The notes: generated by a model not told the origin, from the sequence alone. DNA of 64,000 bases from Tolypothrix brevis GSE-NOS-MK-07-07A (GCA_019358985.1 JAHHIJ010000003.1:186001-250000); one strand, 5' to 3'; positions 18,556 to 28,410 are shown, counted from the first letter of the stretch. Program-made: numbers and translations.

Positions 18556-19698
18556 TTGACTGAATATAAACAATCAGGAAATAACCACGACAATTACCCT
18601 GATCTGCTTGACATCTTACGAGAGAAGCAGAAAATGCGTATAGGACATCCGCAGTCAGGCGAATATGTCATTTTAGAATACAGTGTTAAAGGAGCTAATC
18701 CAAAGCCCGAATCATCTACAGAAATACCTACATCTTCTGATTTAATAGATGATGCTGTATCTGAAGCAAACGCGAATCCACTACCTGAATCATTAACATC
18801 AGATAGTATCGAAAAAGACCGGACAGATGAAAAGAGTGAATCGTCAGAAGAAAATGTAAGATTGGGATCTAAGAGCATGTCTGAAAAGACCCTTAAGTCC
18901 GATGAACTCATTTCAGAAACCCAACCAGCTGCTTCTAGAAGCTTAACAGACTCAAAACGACAACGTTTAAAACAGGAAGAAGATAGCCTTAATAAAGCGC
19001 GGCAGATAACGAGGGACAAATTGAATCAACTGCGTTGCAGTAATGCATCTGAGTCAGACACTGCCAGGAAGTTTCAGTTACAGCAACAAATTAAATCTGA
19101 GAAAGCTCAACTGTCACAGTTAGAAACAGAGTTGTATGAAATTGAGCAAAAACTAAGCTTTTATCCAGCACTTTCTGCTTGTCAAACATCCTCTAGACAA
19201 TTAGATAAAGAAGGAGACGACTCACATCAAAAGCGTGAACCGCCAAAAGTTTTTATTAGCTACAGCCATGACTCTGAAGAGCATACAGAAAATGTAAGAT
19301 TGCTTGCCAAAAAATTACGTAAGGAAAGAGTCGATTGCGAAATTGATCAGTACGTAGCCCATAAGCTTACTAATGACTGGCTTCGTTGGATGGAAAGAGA
19401 AATTGAAGAAGCTAAATTTGTTCTTATTGTGTGCACACAAAAGTATAAAGAGCGAGCTGATAATTATATAGGTGGTGTTGGCTGGGAAGCACGTATTATT
19501 AAAGGAAAAGAATATACCGATCATAATCCAAATAAATTTATAACTGTAACATTTCGTGAACAAGACAAAAGATATAAATTCAGTTGGCTTCATGGTAATC
19601 TTTATGTACTCGATAAAGATAAGTACGACAAAGAATTTATTCGTCTTTGCCGTCAGTTAACTAACCAACCTGACGTTATAAAACCGTCGCTTGGTTAA
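18556..19698 (+). CDS. SEFIR-domain (TIR-like) signalling protein
   Basis: The last 150 residues (about 230-375) are a SEFIR domain: KVFISYSHDSEEHTENVRLL, then RWMEREIEEAKFVLIVCT and GVGWEARIIKGKEYTD. SEFIR is a TIR relative that mediates homotypic interactions or acts as an effector in bacterial conflict and death proteins. Before it lie a Ser/Glu-rich, probably disordered stretch (35-125) and a coiled coil (about 135-200). The first 30 residues (YPDLLDILREKQKM) are unrecognised. The start is TTG at 18556, chosen because GGAG lies 8 bp upstream. The neighbouring peptidase-like gene is on the same strand. Convergent with the HDAC gene. Confidence 0.85.
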   Translation: MTEYKQSGNNHDNYPDLLDILREKQKMRIGHPQSGEYVILEYSVKGANPKPESSTEIPTSSDLIDDAVSEANANPLPESLTSDSIEKDRTDEKSESSEENVRLGSKSMSEKTLKSDELISETQPAASRSLTDSKRQRLKQEEDSLNKARQITRDKLNQLRCSNASESDTARKFQLQQQIKSEKAQLSQLETELYEIEQKLSFYPALSACQTSSRQLDKEGDDSHQKREPPKVFISYSHDSEEHTENVRLLAKKLRKERVDCEIDQYVAHKLTNDWLRWMEREIEEAKFVLIVCTQKYKERADNYIGGVGWEARIIKGKEYTDHNPNKFITVTFREQDKRYKFSWLHGNLYVLDKDKYDKEFIRLCRQLTNQPDVIKPSLG

Positions 19699-19775
19699 TT
19701 TTGGAGATTGCCACCTGAATAATTTACCTTTTTTATTTTGAAGCTTTAAAAATAGAAACTTTTTTTCAGCATGTG

Positions 19776-20696
19776 CTAAACTAAACAGCGGTCTATAGTG
19801 GCGACTACTGATTGAGAAAGCGTTTCAAAATCATAGCCACCTTCTAAGCCAAAAAGAATTTTTCGAGTTAATCCTAAACAATAATCGGTAAATAAACCAT
19901 AATCTTTTGGTTGTAAATTAATCATTGCTAAAGGATCGTCAGCATTACCATCATAACCAGCACTGACAATTAGTAAATCTGGCTGAAAGTTGGATAAAAA
20001 GGGAATTATTTTGTTTTCAAATAATGGCTGATATACTGCCACATCGCTTCCAGGTGGCACAGGTAAGTTTAAAACGTTATCATAAAAACCGCGTTCTGTG
20101 GCTCTGCCGGTACCGGGATAACATGGGTATTGATGTAAAGAACAGTAAGCAATCTGCTCATTACTTTCAACGATCGCCTGTGTACCGTTACCATGATGTA
20201 CATCCCAATCGAGAATAGCGACACGTTGAATTCCCGGTTTTTGTAGAGCGTAAAAAGCGGCGATCGCTGCATTAGAAAATAAGCAAAATCCCATCCCCGC
20301 GTCACTTTCGGCGTGGTGTCCTGGTGGACGCGCTAGCACAAAAGCGGGATTTTGATTTGCTAGCACAGCATTAATTCCATCCAACCATGCACTCGCTGCC
20401 AATAACGCTACATCATAACTGCGCGGGGAAATTGGCGTATCTCCATCCAAATAACCACCGCCGGTAGCAGCGACTTCTTGAACTTTCTCAATGTAGCGCG
20501 GGGTGTGTGCTTGTTGAAGAACAGACATCAACTCAACCGCTTGAGATGTTGGTGTAGGCGATCGCCATTCAATTTGTTCTGCAAACGCAGCTGCTTTGAT
20601 CGCAGAAGCGATCGCTGTTAACCTTTCTGGCTTCTCTGGATGAAAATATCCAGTTTTGTGTTCCAAAAACTCGTCAGAATAGATAACTGGGAACAT
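19776..20696 (-). CDS. Histone deacetylase-family (AcuC/HDAC-like) hydrolase
   Basis: The 306-residue protein has the arginase/deacetylase fold motifs: RPPGHHAESDAGMGFCLFSN with the His-His pair, DWDVHHGNGTQ and SAGYDGNADDP carrying the zinc ligands, and GLEGGYD near the end. Bacterial members deacetylate acetyl-lysine, acetylpolyamines or acetoin-related substrates. Which applies here is unknown. An open frame extends 42 codons further upstream, but the conserved start FPVIYSDEFLEH follows the ATG at 20696, so I use that. Confidence 0.9.
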   Translation of the reverse strand: MFPVIYSDEFLEHKTGYFHPEKPERLTAIASAIKAAAFAEQIEWRSPTPTSQAVELMSVLQQAHTPRYIEKVQEVAATGGGYLDGDTPISPRSYDVALLAASAWLDGINAVLANQNPAFVLARPPGHHAESDAGMGFCLFSNAAIAAFYALQKPGIQRVAILDWDVHHGNGTQAIVESNEQIAYCSLHQYPCYPGTGRATERGFYDNVLNLPVPPGSDVAVYQPLFENKIIPFLSNFQPDLLIVSAGYDGNADDPLAMINLQPKDYGLFTDYCLGLTRKILFGLEGGYDFETLSQSVVATIDRCLV

Positions 20697-20771
20697 AGCG
20701 GCAGCGAGATACAGCGCTTTCAATTCTATCTTGAATAAAAGGCTTGTATGGAGCATCACTATTTTACAGCA

Positions 20772-20787
20772 ATACCCTGTAAGGGTA
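20772..20787. terminator. Small hairpin between the 68-residue gene and the HDAC gene
   Basis: ATACCCTGTAAGGGTAT can pair ATACCCT with AGGGTAT, leaving a 2-3 base loop. It lies in the 118 bp between two minus-strand genes. There is no T-tract, so termination is uncertain; attenuation or RNA stabilisation is equally possible. Confidence 0.3.
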
Positions 20788-20814
20788 TCGCTATACGGAT
20801 TTGCTATGTTAACC

Positions 20815-21021
20815 CTAACCAATCATTTCATCGTTTGGTTCATCAAGCATTTCCGGTACTACACCAGGCATACCGCGAAGTTCTTCTTTTGGCAGTTCGC
20901 GCAACACATCTTCAATATTGGGCGGATGTTTGATTTTATCAAGTACCTCTGGGCTTAATTCCGGCGCATCCTCCTCTGGATTCATCTTTTCAGCTTGATT
21001 AATATCTTTTTCCTGACTCAT
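20815..21021 (-). CDS. Small acidic protein, function unknown
   Basis: This 68-residue product (MSQEKDINQAEKMNPEEDAP...) is rich in Glu, Pro and Asp and has no hydrophobic core, so it is probably disordered. The frame is open 19 codons upstream, but the ATG at 21021 begins the part that looks like protein. It lies between gyrA (divergent) and the HDAC gene. I do not recognise it. Confidence 0.45.
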   Translation of the reverse strand: MSQEKDINQAEKMNPEEDAPELSPEVLDKIKHPPNIEDVLRELPKEELRGMPGVVPEMLDEPNDEMIG

Positions 21022-21286
21022 AACTGTTGCTTTATAGAAGTTACGCCTCAGCTTAATCTCTGCTGTTATGAGACACACACTATCTTGGGGCTTAAATTAC
21101 CACTTTTTGGGCGCATAAGGCACAGAAAGTCAACTGAGATGCCACACACTGTCCCGGCAAACGAAGGCAAAATGTGCTAGAATTGTAACAAATAATTGCC
21201 ATTATTCAAGACTAATTTAGAATAATTCGGCGTTTACTGAATTACAAAAGCTAAAATCTGCCAATTTTGGAGTTTTTTAAGGTTAT

Positions 21287-23923
21287 ATGACTTATTCCCA
21301 GGATAGGATAATCGCAACCGATCTGCGGAACGAAATGTCCCGGTCTTATCTGGAATACGCGATGAGCGTAATTGTAGGTCGGGCGTTACCAGATGCCAGG
21401 GATGGTCTGAAACCTGTGCATCGCCGCATCCTTTATGCCATGCATGAGTTGGGGTTGACAGCAGACCGTCCGTTTAAAAAATGCGCCCGTGTAGTCGGGG
21501 AAGTGCTGGGTAAATATCACCCACACGGCGACACGGCAGTGTATGATGCTTTGGTGCGGATGGCGCAAGATTTTTCCATGCGATCGCCTCTCGTCAACGG
21601 GCATGGCAACTTCGGTTCAGTAGACAACGACCCGCCAGCGGCAATGCGATACACTGAATGTCGCTTGCAAGCCTTAACCAGCGCCGCTTTACTACAAGAC
21701 ATCGAATCGGAAACGGTAGACTTTATCGATAACTTCGACGGTTCCCAACAAGAACCGACAGTTTTACCTGCACGTATCCCCCAATTACTCCTCAACGGTT
21801 CCTCTGGGATTGCTGTGGGGATGGCAACTAACATTCCTCCCCACAACTTGGGTGAATTGATTGATGGTTTCCTAGCGCTGATTCACAACCCGGAAATCAC
21901 TGATATCCAGTTGATGCAGTATATCCACGGTCCCGACTTTCCTACGGGAGCTACTATTCTGGGAACGGCAGCGATAAAAGAAGCTTACACCACCGGACGC
22001 GGTTCGATAACCATGCGGGGCGTAGCTACAATTGAAACCGTAGAACAGCGCGGACGCCCGGATAGAGAAGCGATTATCATCACCGAATTGCCCTATCAAA
22101 CCAACAAAGCGGCGTTAATTGAAAGAATCGCCGAAATGGTGAACGAAAAGCGCTTAGAGGGAATTGCAGATATTCGGGATGAAAGCGATCGCGATGGAAT
22201 GCGAATCGTCATCGAACTCAAGCGCGATGCTTATCCCCGCGTCGTCTTAAACAATCTCTACAAACAAACGCCTTTGCAAGCCAACTTTGGCGCAAATATG
22301 TTGGCGTTAGTAAATTCCGAACCCCAAGTTCTTACCCTCAGGCAATTCTTAAGCGTATTCCTAGATTTTCGCATCCAAGCGATTACTAGAAGAACACTAT
22401 ACGAACTGCGAAAAGCGGAAGAACGCGATCATCTTTTACAAGGGTTATTAATTGCATTATCACATTTAGATGCAATTATAAACTTAATTCGTCATGCACC
22501 GGATGCACCCACAGCAAAAGGTGAATTAATCACAACTTACGGGCTTTCAGAAGTGCAAGCGGACGCAATTTTGCAAATGCAACTGCGACGTTTAACAGCA
22601 TTAGAAGCCGATAAAATTCGCCTAGAACACGACGATTTACAGCATCAAATTGCCGACTTGCAAGATATTTTGGCACGGCGGGAACGGATTTTAGAAATCA
22701 TTGAAACCGAAGTCACCCAAATAAAAGCAATTCATGCCACACCGCGTCGCACGTTAATTTCATTAGGTGAAGGCGAATTAGATGACCTTGATTTGATCGC
22801 CAATGAAAAAGCGATTATTTTGATTACTAAACAAGGTTACATCAAGCGAATGCCAGTGAACACCTTTGAAGCACAAAATCGTGCTACCAGAGGTAAAGCT
22901 GCTGCCAAAGTGAAAGATGATGACACCGTTGAGCATTTCTTGAGTTGCTGCGATCACGACAGTGTTTTATTTTTTAGCGATCGCGGAGTAGTTTACTCCG
23001 TCAAAGCATATCAAATTCCCGTCAGTTCCCGTACAAGTCGGGGTACACCAATTGTACAAATGCTGCCGATTCCCAAAGAGGAAAAAATCACCTCTATCGT
23101 CCCCGTTTCCGAGTTTAGCAGCGATGAATATCTGGTAATGCTCACCAAAGGCGGCAATATTAAGAAAACCGCATTGGAAGCATTTAGCCACATTCGCGCT
23201 AACGGCTTAATTGCCATATCTCTCGAAGAAGGCGACCAACTCCGCTGGGTAGGACGCGCTAGAGTAGAAGACAGCATAATCATTGGTTCCCGTCTGGGTA
23301 TGGCAATTCACTTTCGGTGTACCCAAGAGCAACTGCGTCCTCTAGGTAGGGCAACTCGTGGAGTCAAAGCCATGAAGTTGAAAAAAGGTGATGAATTGGT
23401 GGGTATGGCAATTTTACCAGCCGCAATTCTTGACACCTTAGATACGGTTACAGATACAGAAGTTGACCTAAACGAGGATGTCGAAACAGAAGAAATCATC
23501 GTTGAAGAAGAATTGCAAGAAATTCCCCCTAGCGGGAGTATTGGTCCTTGGGTGTTGGTCATTACAATGGGAGGATATGGTAAACGCGTCCCAGTGACTC
23601 AATTCCGCTTGCAGAATCGTGCCGGTCAAGGTTTAATGGCAACCAAATTCAAAAACCGGAAAACCAAAGACAAATTGGCAACTTTGCAGATTGTCAACAG
23701 CGATGATGAAATCATGATGGTCACTAATCGTGGTATTATTATTCGACAAGCCACAAATGCCATTTCTATCCAATCGCGATCTGCCACTGGAGTGCGAGTG
23801 CAGCGCTTAGATGAAGATGACGCAATTACCGGAGTAGCGATCGTTCCTCCCGATACCGATGAAATGACATCGGATACTAGTGATGTGGCATCCGATACTG
23901 GTGATGTAGCAGAGGTGGAATAA
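21287..23923 (+). CDS. gyrA: DNA gyrase subunit A-type type IIA topoisomerase
   Basis: The 878-residue protein has the breakage-reunion domain ([36 protein letters not shown] and the catalytic Tyr in AMRYTECRL) and a C-terminal six-bladed DNA-wrapping domain. Gyrase introduces negative supercoils with GyrB. The position of the GyrA box (usually QRRGGKG) reads QNRATRGKA. An acidic insert ([21 protein letters not shown]) lies between blades, and the tail has a repeat of [15 protein letters not shown]. Cyanobacteria often have two GyrA/ParC-type proteins, so this could be the second. gyrB is not in the window. Confidence 0.92.
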   Translation: MTYSQDRIIATDLRNEMSRSYLEYAMSVIVGRALPDARDGLKPVHRRILYAMHELGLTADRPFKKCARVVGEVLGKYHPHGDTAVYDALVRMAQDFSMRSPLVNGHGNFGSVDNDPPAAMRYTECRLQALTSAALLQDIESETVDFIDNFDGSQQEPTVLPARIPQLLLNGSSGIAVGMATNIPPHNLGELIDGFLALIHNPEITDIQLMQYIHGPDFPTGATILGTAAIKEAYTTGRGSITMRGVATIETVEQRGRPDREAIIITELPYQTNKAALIERIAEMVNEKRLEGIADIRDESDRDGMRIVIELKRDAYPRVVLNNLYKQTPLQANFGANMLALVNSEPQVLTLRQFLSVFLDFRIQAITRRTLYELRKAEERDHLLQGLLIALSHLDAIINLIRHAPDAPTAKGELITTYGLSEVQADAILQMQLRRLTALEADKIRLEHDDLQHQIADLQDILARRERILEIIETEVTQIKAIHATPRRTLISLGEGELDDLDLIANEKAIILITKQGYIKRMPVNTFEAQNRATRGKAAAKVKDDDTVEHFLSCCDHDSVLFFSDRGVVYSVKAYQIPVSSRTSRGTPIVQMLPIPKEEKITSIVPVSEFSSDEYLVMLTKGGNIKKTALEAFSHIRANGLIAISLEEGDQLRWVGRARVEDSIIIGSRLGMAIHFRCTQEQLRPLGRATRGVKAMKLKKGDELVGMAILPAAILDTLDTVTDTEVDLNEDVETEEIIVEEELQEIPPSGSIGPWVLVITMGGYGKRVPVTQFRLQNRAGQGLMATKFKNRKTKDKLATLQIVNSDDEIMMVTNRGIIIRQATNAISIQSRSATGVRVQRLDEDDAITGVAIVPPDTDEMTSDTSDVASDTGDVAEVE

Positions 23924-23933
23924 AAGATAAAGG

Positions 23934-25535
23934 ATGAAGTATAAAACAAAAAAGCTGTTTTCAGCCTTTAACCTTTACACTTCATCCTTGTTAAGTGGTG
24001 CTTTGATGGGGCTTACGGTTGCCCCATTTAATGTATGGTTCTTAGCTTGGATTGCCCTTGCCCCCCTGTGGGTGTTAGTTATAGAAGAAAGTAAAAGCAA
24101 GAATTTTCCCCTTTCCCCTTTCCCCTTTCCCCTTTCCCCTTTATTGTGGGGTATAGGTTATCACGGTCTTGCTCTATGCTGGATTACTGGAATTCATCCG
24201 ATGACTTGGATGGGTGTTCCTTGGTTGGCAAGTTTGGGAATAGCCCTATTTTGTTGGACATTTATTACTCTGTGGGGTGCCGCTATAGTCGCTGTTTGGG
24301 CGATCGCTATGAGAACGATTTCCAGCGAAAATGGTTTTATTCGCGTTCTCATTGGTACAGCCGTTTGGTGTGGTTTAGAAGCACTTTGGAGTCATGGCGC
24401 TTTGTGGTGGAGTTCTCTTTCTTACACTCAAAGTCCGTATAATCTGGTAATTTTACATTTAGGTCAACTCTCAGGCTCAACTGCGGTGACAGCATCAATT
24501 GTCGCTGTGAATGGTTTGGTTGCAGAAGCGTGGATCGCGAACCGCAGAGACGCAGAGAACACAGAGAGAATTTCCTGGTTCGTTAATAAATATTTAGCGA
24601 TCGCCGCAGGACTATTAATCACTCTACACTTTATCGGCTTTAGTTTATACAGTCGTCCCCTCGCGCAACCACCAGAAACTGCTTTAAAAGTAGGAATTAT
24701 TCAGGGGAATGTCCCCAACGAAATCAAACTTTACCCTGAAGGTTTTCGTCGAGCGATCGAAGGTTACACTACTGGATATTTAACATTAGCAAATCAAGGT
24801 GTAGATGCAGTTTTAACTCCAGAAGGAGCCTTACCTTTTTTCCACCGTGACTTAAAGGAAACTTCCCTTATTTCAGCAATACGAGAAAAAGGCGTAGTTG
24901 CTTGGATTGGCGCTTTTGGAGAACGAGGACGTAGTTATACAAATAGCTTATTTACCTTTACTGGTAATGGAGAAATTTTCAGTCGTTACGACAAAGCAAA
25001 GTTAGTTCCTATTGGCGAGTATGTTCCTTTTGAGGAAATTTTAGGTGGTATTATTCAGCGGTTATCACCTTTAGATGAACACCAAGTTCCCGGTTCACCA
25101 AATCAAGTGTTTAACACACCTTTTGGTCGTGCTATTGTTGGTATTTGTTACGAATCTGCTTTTTCTGAACAATTCCGCCGTCAAGCTGCCGCAGGTGGAG
25201 AATTTATACTTAGCCCTTCTAACGATGCTCATTATAGCGCTGCTATGCCTGCTCAACACCATGCCCAAGATATCATGCGGGCAATTGAAACTGATAGATG
25301 GGGAGTGCGGGCAACTAATACGGGATATTCAGCTTTTGTTGATCCTCACGGCAGAACTTTGTGGATATCTGGACATAATACCTACGAAACTCATGGGGAA
25401 ACAATTTATCGCCGACAAACGCAGACTTTTTATGTACGGTGGGGTGATTGGTTGACACCATTATTATTAGGATTAGCCGCGTTACTAAAAATTGTAAAGA
25501 CGTTCCGCCGGAACGTCTCTACCACGGTTGCTTAA
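23934..25535 (+). CDS. lnt: Apolipoprotein N-acyltransferase
   Basis: This 533-residue membrane enzyme adds the third acyl chain to lipoproteins. It has several N-terminal membrane spans and a nitrilase-type domain with the catalytic triad Glu297 (TPEGALPF), Lys356 (KAKLVPIGEYVPF) and Cys405 (GICYESAF). Two oddities come from repeats. Residues about 57-70 are encoded by TTTCCCC heptamers (24103-24144). The last 14 residues (IVKTFRRNVSTTVA) are encoded by a GTAAAGACG-type palindromic repeat that also supplies the stop. Another stretch, NRRDAENTERI, comes from a CGCAGAGACGCAGAGAACAC repeat. It starts 10 bp after gyrA. Confidence 0.93.
   Translation: MKYKTKKLFSAFNLYTSSLLSGALMGLTVAPFNVWFLAWIALAPLWVLVIEESKSKNFPLSPFPFPLSPLLWGIGYHGLALCWITGIHPMTWMGVPWLASLGIALFCWTFITLWGAAIVAVWAIAMRTISSENGFIRVLIGTAVWCGLEALWSHGALWWSSLSYTQSPYNLVILHLGQLSGSTAVTASIVAVNGLVAEAWIANRRDAENTERISWFVNKYLAIAAGLLITLHFIGFSLYSRPLAQPPETALKVGIIQGNVPNEIKLYPEGFRRAIEGYTTGYLTLANQGVDAVLTPEGALPFFHRDLKETSLISAIREKGVVAWIGAFGERGRSYTNSLFTFTGNGEIFSRYDKAKLVPIGEYVPFEEILGGIIQRLSPLDEHQVPGSPNQVFNTPFGRAIVGICYESAFSEQFRRQAAAGGEFILSPSNDAHYSAAMPAQHHAQDIMRAIETDRWGVRATNTGYSAFVDPHGRTLWISGHNTYETHGETIYRRQTQTFYVRWGDWLTPLLLGLAALLKIVKTFRRNVSTTVA
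24103..24144. repeat. Six TTTCCCC heptamers inside lnt
   Basis: Perfect TTTCCCC units in tandem lie within the reading frame of lnt, in the loop after the first membrane segments. Six heptamers are 42 bp, a multiple of three, so the frame is kept. Confidence 0.9.
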
Positions 25536-25700
25536 TTGTAAAGACGTTCCGATGGAACGTCTCTACCACGGTTGCTTAAATGATATTAATTATGCTCCCG
25601 TTGTATATCTGATTTCAGATATTTTTCAAATTATCTCACGTCCTTTAATCACACATATTGTAAAGACGTTCCGCCGGAACGTCTCTACGACGGTTGCTTA
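25494..25700. repeat. Three copies of a palindromic repeat at the 3' end of lnt
   Basis: Units of TGTAAAGACGTTCCGCCGGAACGTCTCTAC plus CACGGTTGCTTA follow each other at about 25493, 25537 and 25660 (the longer unit is described by position). The first is coding, forming the C-terminus and stop of lnt. The second has GATGG instead of GCCGG at the tip. The hairpins could also end lnt transcription. Confidence 0.85.
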
Positions 25701-25767
25701 GATGTTACCATTTGAATGTAGTATCTTAGCAGCACAACTTCAAATTACCAAGCAAATTGGTAAAATT

Positions 25768-26208
25768 ATGCCAAGAAAAGAACAAGGATGGGTCACTTTT
25801 CAAACATCTGACGAGGAACGGAAAATTCTCGAAAAGTACTGTCAGGATTCTCAGCGCACTAAGACGGAGATTTTGCGAGAACTTGTGCGGGGTTTAAATA
25901 CGCTTTCCTCTCCACCGGCAGAACAACTACCAACCAAGCAAAGACAGAAGAAAGATGCTGATACTCCACACATAGAAAATAGTCCTCAAAAGAAACCTTT
26001 AAAAGTTAGCTCTCGCAATATTATTAAAGGTGTGGTCAAAGAAGTTATTCGCGGAGAAGTTAACAGTCAAGTGACGATAAAGGTAATTCACGAAGTTGAG
26101 TTAACATCGGTTATTACTACAGCATCAGCAGATGATTTAGAACTATATGAGGGAACAGAAGCATATGCGTTGATTAAGTCCAGTGATATTGCGATCGCTA
26201 AGGATTGA
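25768..26208 (+). CDS. Putative molybdate-type TOBE-domain protein with N-terminal RHH-like region
   Basis: The C-terminal 70 residues (about 78-146) are a TOBE/Mop domain: VSSRNIIKGVVKEVIRGEVN and ending YALIKSSDIAIAKD, which binds molybdate or related oxyanions. The N-terminal 40 residues (WVTFQTSDEERKILEKYCQD, SQRTKTEILRELVR) resemble a ribbon-helix-helix DNA-binding unit. A linker rich in Lys and Pro joins them. The combination suggests an oxyanion-sensing regulator, but this is inference. ATG at 25768 is chosen because the 22 codons upstream look non-coding. It converges with a stand-alone Mop gene. Confidence 0.7.
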   Translation: MPRKEQGWVTFQTSDEERKILEKYCQDSQRTKTEILRELVRGLNTLSSPPAEQLPTKQRQKKDADTPHIENSPQKKPLKVSSRNIIKGVVKEVIRGEVNSQVTIKVIHEVELTSVITTASADDLELYEGTEAYALIKSSDIAIAKD

Positions 26209-26290
26209 AAAGTCGTTAATTTCTTTGAATTTTTAATAATTAATAATTTAAATATTGCCAGGAAAATAGAACTTTGTATTTCATCTATCA

Positions 26291-26319
26291 AGCGACTTGC
26301 AAACAACCTGCAAGTCGCT
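26291..26319. terminator. Hairpin between convergent TOBE genes
   Basis: AGCGACTTGCA and TGCAAGTCGCT form a perfect 11-bp stem around a 7-base loop. It lies 83 bp after one gene and 7 bp after the other, which fits a shared two-way terminator. T-tracts are weak on both sides. Confidence 0.5.
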
Positions 26320-26325
26320 AAATAC

Positions 26326-26535
26326 CTATTCTACAGCTATCATTACATCGGTTGATTTAATTACTACATAAGCTTCTTTGCCTTCTGCAAGCAAGAGCGT
26401 CTCTGCTGAATGTTTTGTAATTATTGCTGTTATTTCTACTCCAGGTGCTATTTCTAATACTACTTCAGTGTTAATAGAGCCTGGTTCAATTTTTGTTACA
26501 ATACCTTTAATAGCATTACGTGCGCTAATTTTCAT
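26326..26535 (-). CDS. Stand-alone TOBE/Mop molybdate-binding protein
   Basis: This 69-residue protein is one Mop domain (MKISARNAIKGIVTKIEPGS, then VEITAIITKHSAETLLLAEG and VVIKSTDVMIAVE). Such molbindins assemble as hexamers and store or buffer molybdate or tungstate in the cytoplasm. It lies tail to tail with the TOBE protein 25768. No molybdate transporter genes are in the window. Confidence 0.88.
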   Translation of the reverse strand: MKISARNAIKGIVTKIEPGSINTEVVLEIAPGVEITAIITKHSAETLLLAEGKEAYVVIKSTDVMIAVE

Positions 26536-26676
26536 CTTTATCTTACCCTAATTAAGTAAAATGTAACTTAGTAATCTTACCAAGAACTTTGATTTCATTG
26601 TTATGGTTGAAAAATAATTAATAATTGCAACAGTTAAATAAGTTTTGTGTCTGCTATTCTACTAGAGGTGAATTTT

Positions 26677-28410
26677 ATGTATGTTAGCGATCGCCTGAAC
26701 AATCCAAATGACTTAAGTCCTAAGTTTGAAGGGTTTTTTTTGGAGATGGCAATGCCACGACAAAAGCAGAGAGTCCAGGAAATCGTCACCGAAGCATTTG
26801 GTTTAGATTGGAATGTCAAGCAAATTGGTGACAATCTGACTGAGTTTGAAGTCACCTTGAACAAAAAAGTTTTGTCAGTCAAAGATGCTTGGGATAAGTC
26901 TTATCATCTGCGTTCTCAACCAGGAGTTGTGGATGCACAGCCACTTTTCGCTGTTCCTTTAAGCGATGGCGAAGACTTCAATCAAGAGCCTGAAGTTGGG
27001 ATGGAGCGCACAATAGATAATCTTAACACCGATGTTGAGTGGAGTCTCAAGCAGATGCGCGTATTTGAGGCATGGAAACGCTTTTTCCCTGATCCGAAAC
27101 GACCACCAGGACATGGTGTTATTATCGGACTACCGGATACAGGTTATACTGAACACCCGGAAATTATTGGCAATATACTTGTAAAAAAAGGCTACGATTT
27201 TCTCAAGAACGACAAAGACGCTAAAGACGAACTCGAAGCACCCTCAACTGTATTGCTACCCGCTCCAAGTCACGGTACATACACATCCAGTTTAATGAGT
27301 AGTCCTAGAGGAGCGCAAGGCAATTACCCAAGCGGAAAAGGAATGACGGGAGTAGCTCCCGGCGCGAAAATAATACCTTTACGAGTATGTTATTCAGTTA
27401 TACTGTTGAGCGTACTTAATCTAGCTAAAGCGATCGAATATGCAGCAGATAATGGTGCTCATGTCCTCTCAATTAGCTTAGGCTGTGGTTTGTTCAACAA
27501 ACGGCTGCGAAGTGCGATCGCTTATGCTCAAAAACGAGGTTTAATTATAGTAGCAGCAGCTGGTAACTTTGTTCCTTACGTAGTTTGGCCCGCTGCCTAT
27601 GAGGAAGTGATTGCTGTTACTGGCTGCGATGCACAAAGTAATATATGGAAGGGTTCAGCACGGGGACAACAAGTTGATGTCACGGCTCCTTGTGATGGAG
27701 TTTGGTGTGCAAAAACTAAAAAGAAAAATGGTAAGATTGAATATGACGTTGAACCAGGTACTGGCACTTCTTTGTGTACTCCCCAAGTTGCGGGTATAGC
27801 GGCTTTATGGTTGTCATATCATGGAAGAGATCAACTCATCCAACGCTATGGAGCCGAAAAAATTCCTTTTATCTTTAATCAAATTTTGCGCGATAGTTGC
27901 GAAAAATTTCCGACATGGCAGCCGAATAAATTTGGTGCGGGAATTGTCAATGCAGAGAAAGTCCTTGCTGCACCATTACCTGATAATGTGACTCGTTCAA
28001 TTATTGCACCAGCGCAAGCGTTACAACAACATCCAGCTATAGACAACGGAAGACTCAATACTTTCACGCATCTGTTTGAAAAGCAACTATTTGACAGTCA
28101 AGAAAAAGCTAATTTTAAAGTCGTTGAAGATAACAAGAAACTGCAAGCATCTCTTGCGGAACTGTTGCAAACAACAGAAACTCAATTACCGCAACGATTG
28201 AAAGAGGTGGGACAAGAGTTAGCTTTTTATTTTGCCACAAAAAAGGAACTTTATCAGCAATTAGCTGAAACTCTAAAGAGCGAAAAATCCGATCCGAATC
28301 AGTTGAAAACAAGAACTTTAACTGAGTCATCAAAACCAAAGAATTTGGATTCGGTGCGCGAGACATTGTTGCAGAATGTGTCTGATGTTTTGAAGGCAAA
28401 ATTGGGATGA
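26677..28410 (+). CDS. Subtilisin-family (S8) serine protease
   Basis: The 577-residue protein has an intact S8 triad: Asp154 (LPDTGYTEHPE), His199 (PSHGTYTSSLM) and Ser365 (GTSLCTPQVAG). Residues 1-120 are probably an N-terminal propeptide-like domain. No signal peptide is visible, so it may act inside the cell, and the C-terminal 130 residues are charged and helical. The ATG at 26677 is chosen because GAGGTG lies 6 bp upstream; the open frame extends 10 codons further. In TGTSLCTP the usual Met after Ser is Leu-Cys. Monocistronic. Confidence 0.88.
   Translation: MYVSDRLNNPNDLSPKFEGFFLEMAMPRQKQRVQEIVTEAFGLDWNVKQIGDNLTEFEVTLNKKVLSVKDAWDKSYHLRSQPGVVDAQPLFAVPLSDGEDFNQEPEVGMERTIDNLNTDVEWSLKQMRVFEAWKRFFPDPKRPPGHGVIIGLPDTGYTEHPEIIGNILVKKGYDFLKNDKDAKDELEAPSTVLLPAPSHGTYTSSLMSSPRGAQGNYPSGKGMTGVAPGAKIIPLRVCYSVILLSVLNLAKAIEYAADNGAHVLSISLGCGLFNKRLRSAIAYAQKRGLIIVAAAGNFVPYVVWPAAYEEVIAVTGCDAQSNIWKGSARGQQVDVTAPCDGVWCAKTKKKNGKIEYDVEPGTGTSLCTPQVAGIAALWLSYHGRDQLIQRYGAEKIPFIFNQILRDSCEKFPTWQPNKFGAGIVNAEKVLAAPLPDNVTRSIIAPAQALQQHPAIDNGRLNTFTHLFEKQLFDSQEKANFKVVEDNKKLQASLAELLQTTETQLPQRLKEVGQELAFYFATKKELYQQLAETLKSEKSDPNQLKTRTLTESSKPKNLDSVRETLLQNVSDVLKAKLG

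Noticed and set aside
20697-20822. N-terminal extension of the HDAC-family protein by 42 residues
   Set aside because: The conserved fold starts at FPVIYSD; the extension has no family similarity and crosses a hairpin.
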